A DNA stretch of 64,000 nucleotides, taken from contig NZ_LQPT01000101.1 of NCBI RefSeq assembly GCF_002102355.1, forward strand, positions 1 through 64,000, in the 5' to 3' direction. Shown here in pieces: positions 63,081 through 64,000 of the stretch. Made by a program: the position numbers and the translations under genes. The notes under the pieces are model-generated. The model did no database searches. It had not been told where the DNA came from and saw only the letters and a list, made by a program, of their open reading frames with translations. The number at the start of each line of letters is the position of its first letter. The stretch's first letter is position 1. Source of the DNA: Mycobacterium sherrisii. Lineage in GTDB: Bacteria > Actinomycetota > Actinomycetes > Mycobacteriales > Mycobacteriaceae.

Positions 63081-64000
63081 ATGACTATTCACCACACCAC
63101 GACTGACGCGGGAGCGCCGGCTCCCAGCGACGAGCATTCACTGACGCTGGGGCCCGACGGCCCACTGCTGATGCAAGACGCCTACCTCATCGAGGTGATG
63201 GCGAACTTCAACCGGGAACGTGTTCCGGAACGGCAGCCGCATGCCAAGGGCGCCGGTGCCTACGGCCGTTTCGAGGTGACCAACGACGTCAGCGCCTACA
63301 CGCGTGCCGCGGTGTTTCGGCCCGGCGCCGTCACCGATGTCTTTGCCCGGCTGGCGGGAAACGTCGGCGAACGGGGCAGCGCCGACACCCTGCGTGACAC
63401 CCGCGGCTTTTCGGTCAAGTTCTACACCGACGAGGGGAACCTGGACATCGTCGGAAACAACGTCCCCGTCTTCTTCATCCGCGATCCGCTGAAATTTCCC
63501 AGCCTGATCCGCGCCGCCAAGCGCCGCGCCGACAACGAACTGCACGACAACAACATGCTGTGGGACTTTTGGACGCTTTCACCCGAGTCGGCCCACCTGG
63601 TGGCGCTGGTCATGGGCGACCGTGGCATCCCCCGAACGTTTCGACACATGAACGGCTACGGCCTGCATGCGTTCAGCTGGATCAACAGCGCCGGGGAGAT
63701 CCACTGGGTCAAGTACCACTTCAAGTCAAACCAAGGCGTCGAATGGTTATCGCAGCAAGAAGGCCAGCACATGGCGGGCACCGACCCGGATTGCTGTCTG
63801 CGGGACCTGTACGAATCGATCGCCGCCGGTGACTACCCGAGCTGGTCACTGAAGGTGCAAATCATGCCCTTCGAGGACGCGAAGACCTACCGCTTCAACC
63901 CGTTTGACGTCACGAAGGTGTGGCCGCACTCCGACTATCCTCTCATCGACGTCGGTGTTCTGACCTTGAACCGCAACGTGACCGATCACCACAGTGAAGT
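63081..64000 (+). CDS. Haem catalase, partial (3' end outside window)
   Basis: First 306 residues of a monofunctional haem catalase, which splits hydrogen peroxide. The distal His is in [16 protein letters not shown], the distal Asn in [16 protein letters not shown], with [13 protein letters not shown] between them. Later blocks are [26 protein letters not shown] and [28 protein letters not shown]. The proximal Tyr lies beyond base 64000. ATG 63081 has GTGAGGAGAG upstream. It is on the same strand as the formate dehydrogenase and may be co-transcribed. Confidence 0.95.
   Translation, partial: MTIHHTTTDAGAPAPSDEHSLTLGPDGPLLMQDAYLIEVMANFNRERVPERQPHAKGAGAYGRFEVTNDVSAYTRAAVFRPGAVTDVFARLAGNVGERGSADTLRDTRGFSVKFYTDEGNLDIVGNNVPVFFIRDPLKFPSLIRAAKRRADNELHDNNMLWDFWTLSPESAHLVALVMGDRGIPRTFRHMNGYGLHAFSWINSAGEIHWVKYHFKSNQGVEWLSQQEGQHMAGTDPDCCLRDLYESIAAGDYPSWSLKVQIMPFEDAKTYRFNPFDVTKVWPHSDYPLIDVGVLTLNRNVTDHHSE

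Overview
This window is chromosomal DNA of a Mycobacterium, most likely a non-tuberculous species. It is GC-rich and uses many GTG starts. It carries the gene order of M. tuberculosis from glyS to mbtA (roughly Rv2357c to Rv2384, recalled from memory), the divergent mycobactin cluster with an IdeR box, an MmpS/MmpL pair and a Cfp2/MTB12 antigen. Accessory genes that I do not remember from the M. tuberculosis complex interrupt this backbone.

Layout. 1-450: right end of an IS481-family element abutting the glyS stop codon. 447-6572: glyS, smtB-furB, a small conserved gene, uppS, recO and amiA2. 6594-9068: an inserted stress island (SDR, manganese catalase, hemerythrin). 9200-18648: one long minus-strand operon, hrcA-dnaJ2-rsmE-phoH-ybeY-(Pro-rich secreted protein)-corC-like-deaminase-like-era; phoH carries an intein. 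18798-21790: an Rv2375-like gene, a carboxymuconolactone decarboxylase coupled to an ECF41-type sigma factor, and two tandem Cfp2-like antigens. 21940-44911: mycobactin locus mbtH-G-F-E-D-C-T-B on minus and mbtA on plus. Every junction from mbtB to mbtG overlaps; mbtG and mbtH are 12 bases apart. 45069-52730: flavoprotein oxidase, membrane protein, mmpS-mmpL, 3-hydroxybutyrate-type dehydrogenase, deazaflavin-type protein and a MarR regulator. 52727-56832: beta-carbonic anhydrase and a divergent five-gene toluene/alkene-type diiron monooxygenase set (tmoABCDE-like) with no reductase gene. 56868-64000: quinone oxidoreductase, an unknown gene, SRPBCC protein, luciferase-like monooxygenase, LysR regulator, NAD-formate dehydrogenase and the start of a haem catalase.

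How the parts work together. MbtA loads salicylate on MbtB, MbtE/MbtF and the MbtC/MbtD ketide pair extend it, MbtG hydroxylates lysine and MbtT is a separate editing/release thioesterase; IdeR should repress the locus when iron is plentiful. The nearby MmpS/MmpL pair is a candidate exporter. The diiron monooxygenase would oxidise a small hydrocarbon or aromatic compound. The flanking oxidoreductases, formate dehydrogenase and catalase could handle products, reducing power and peroxide, but that link is inferred from position only.

Most notable observations: a class 3 (WCT-triad) intein with a decayed homing endonuclease in PhoH; an IS481 insertion at a CTAG that supplies both its own and the glyS stop codons; a six-domain MbtE whose second adenylation domain lacks the amino-anchoring Asp; a monooxygenase operon without reductase and with two changed pocket positions; a repeated 16-bp palindrome around the SRPBCC/luciferase-like genes; and a MarR gene that probably starts with CTG in a CTGA overlap.
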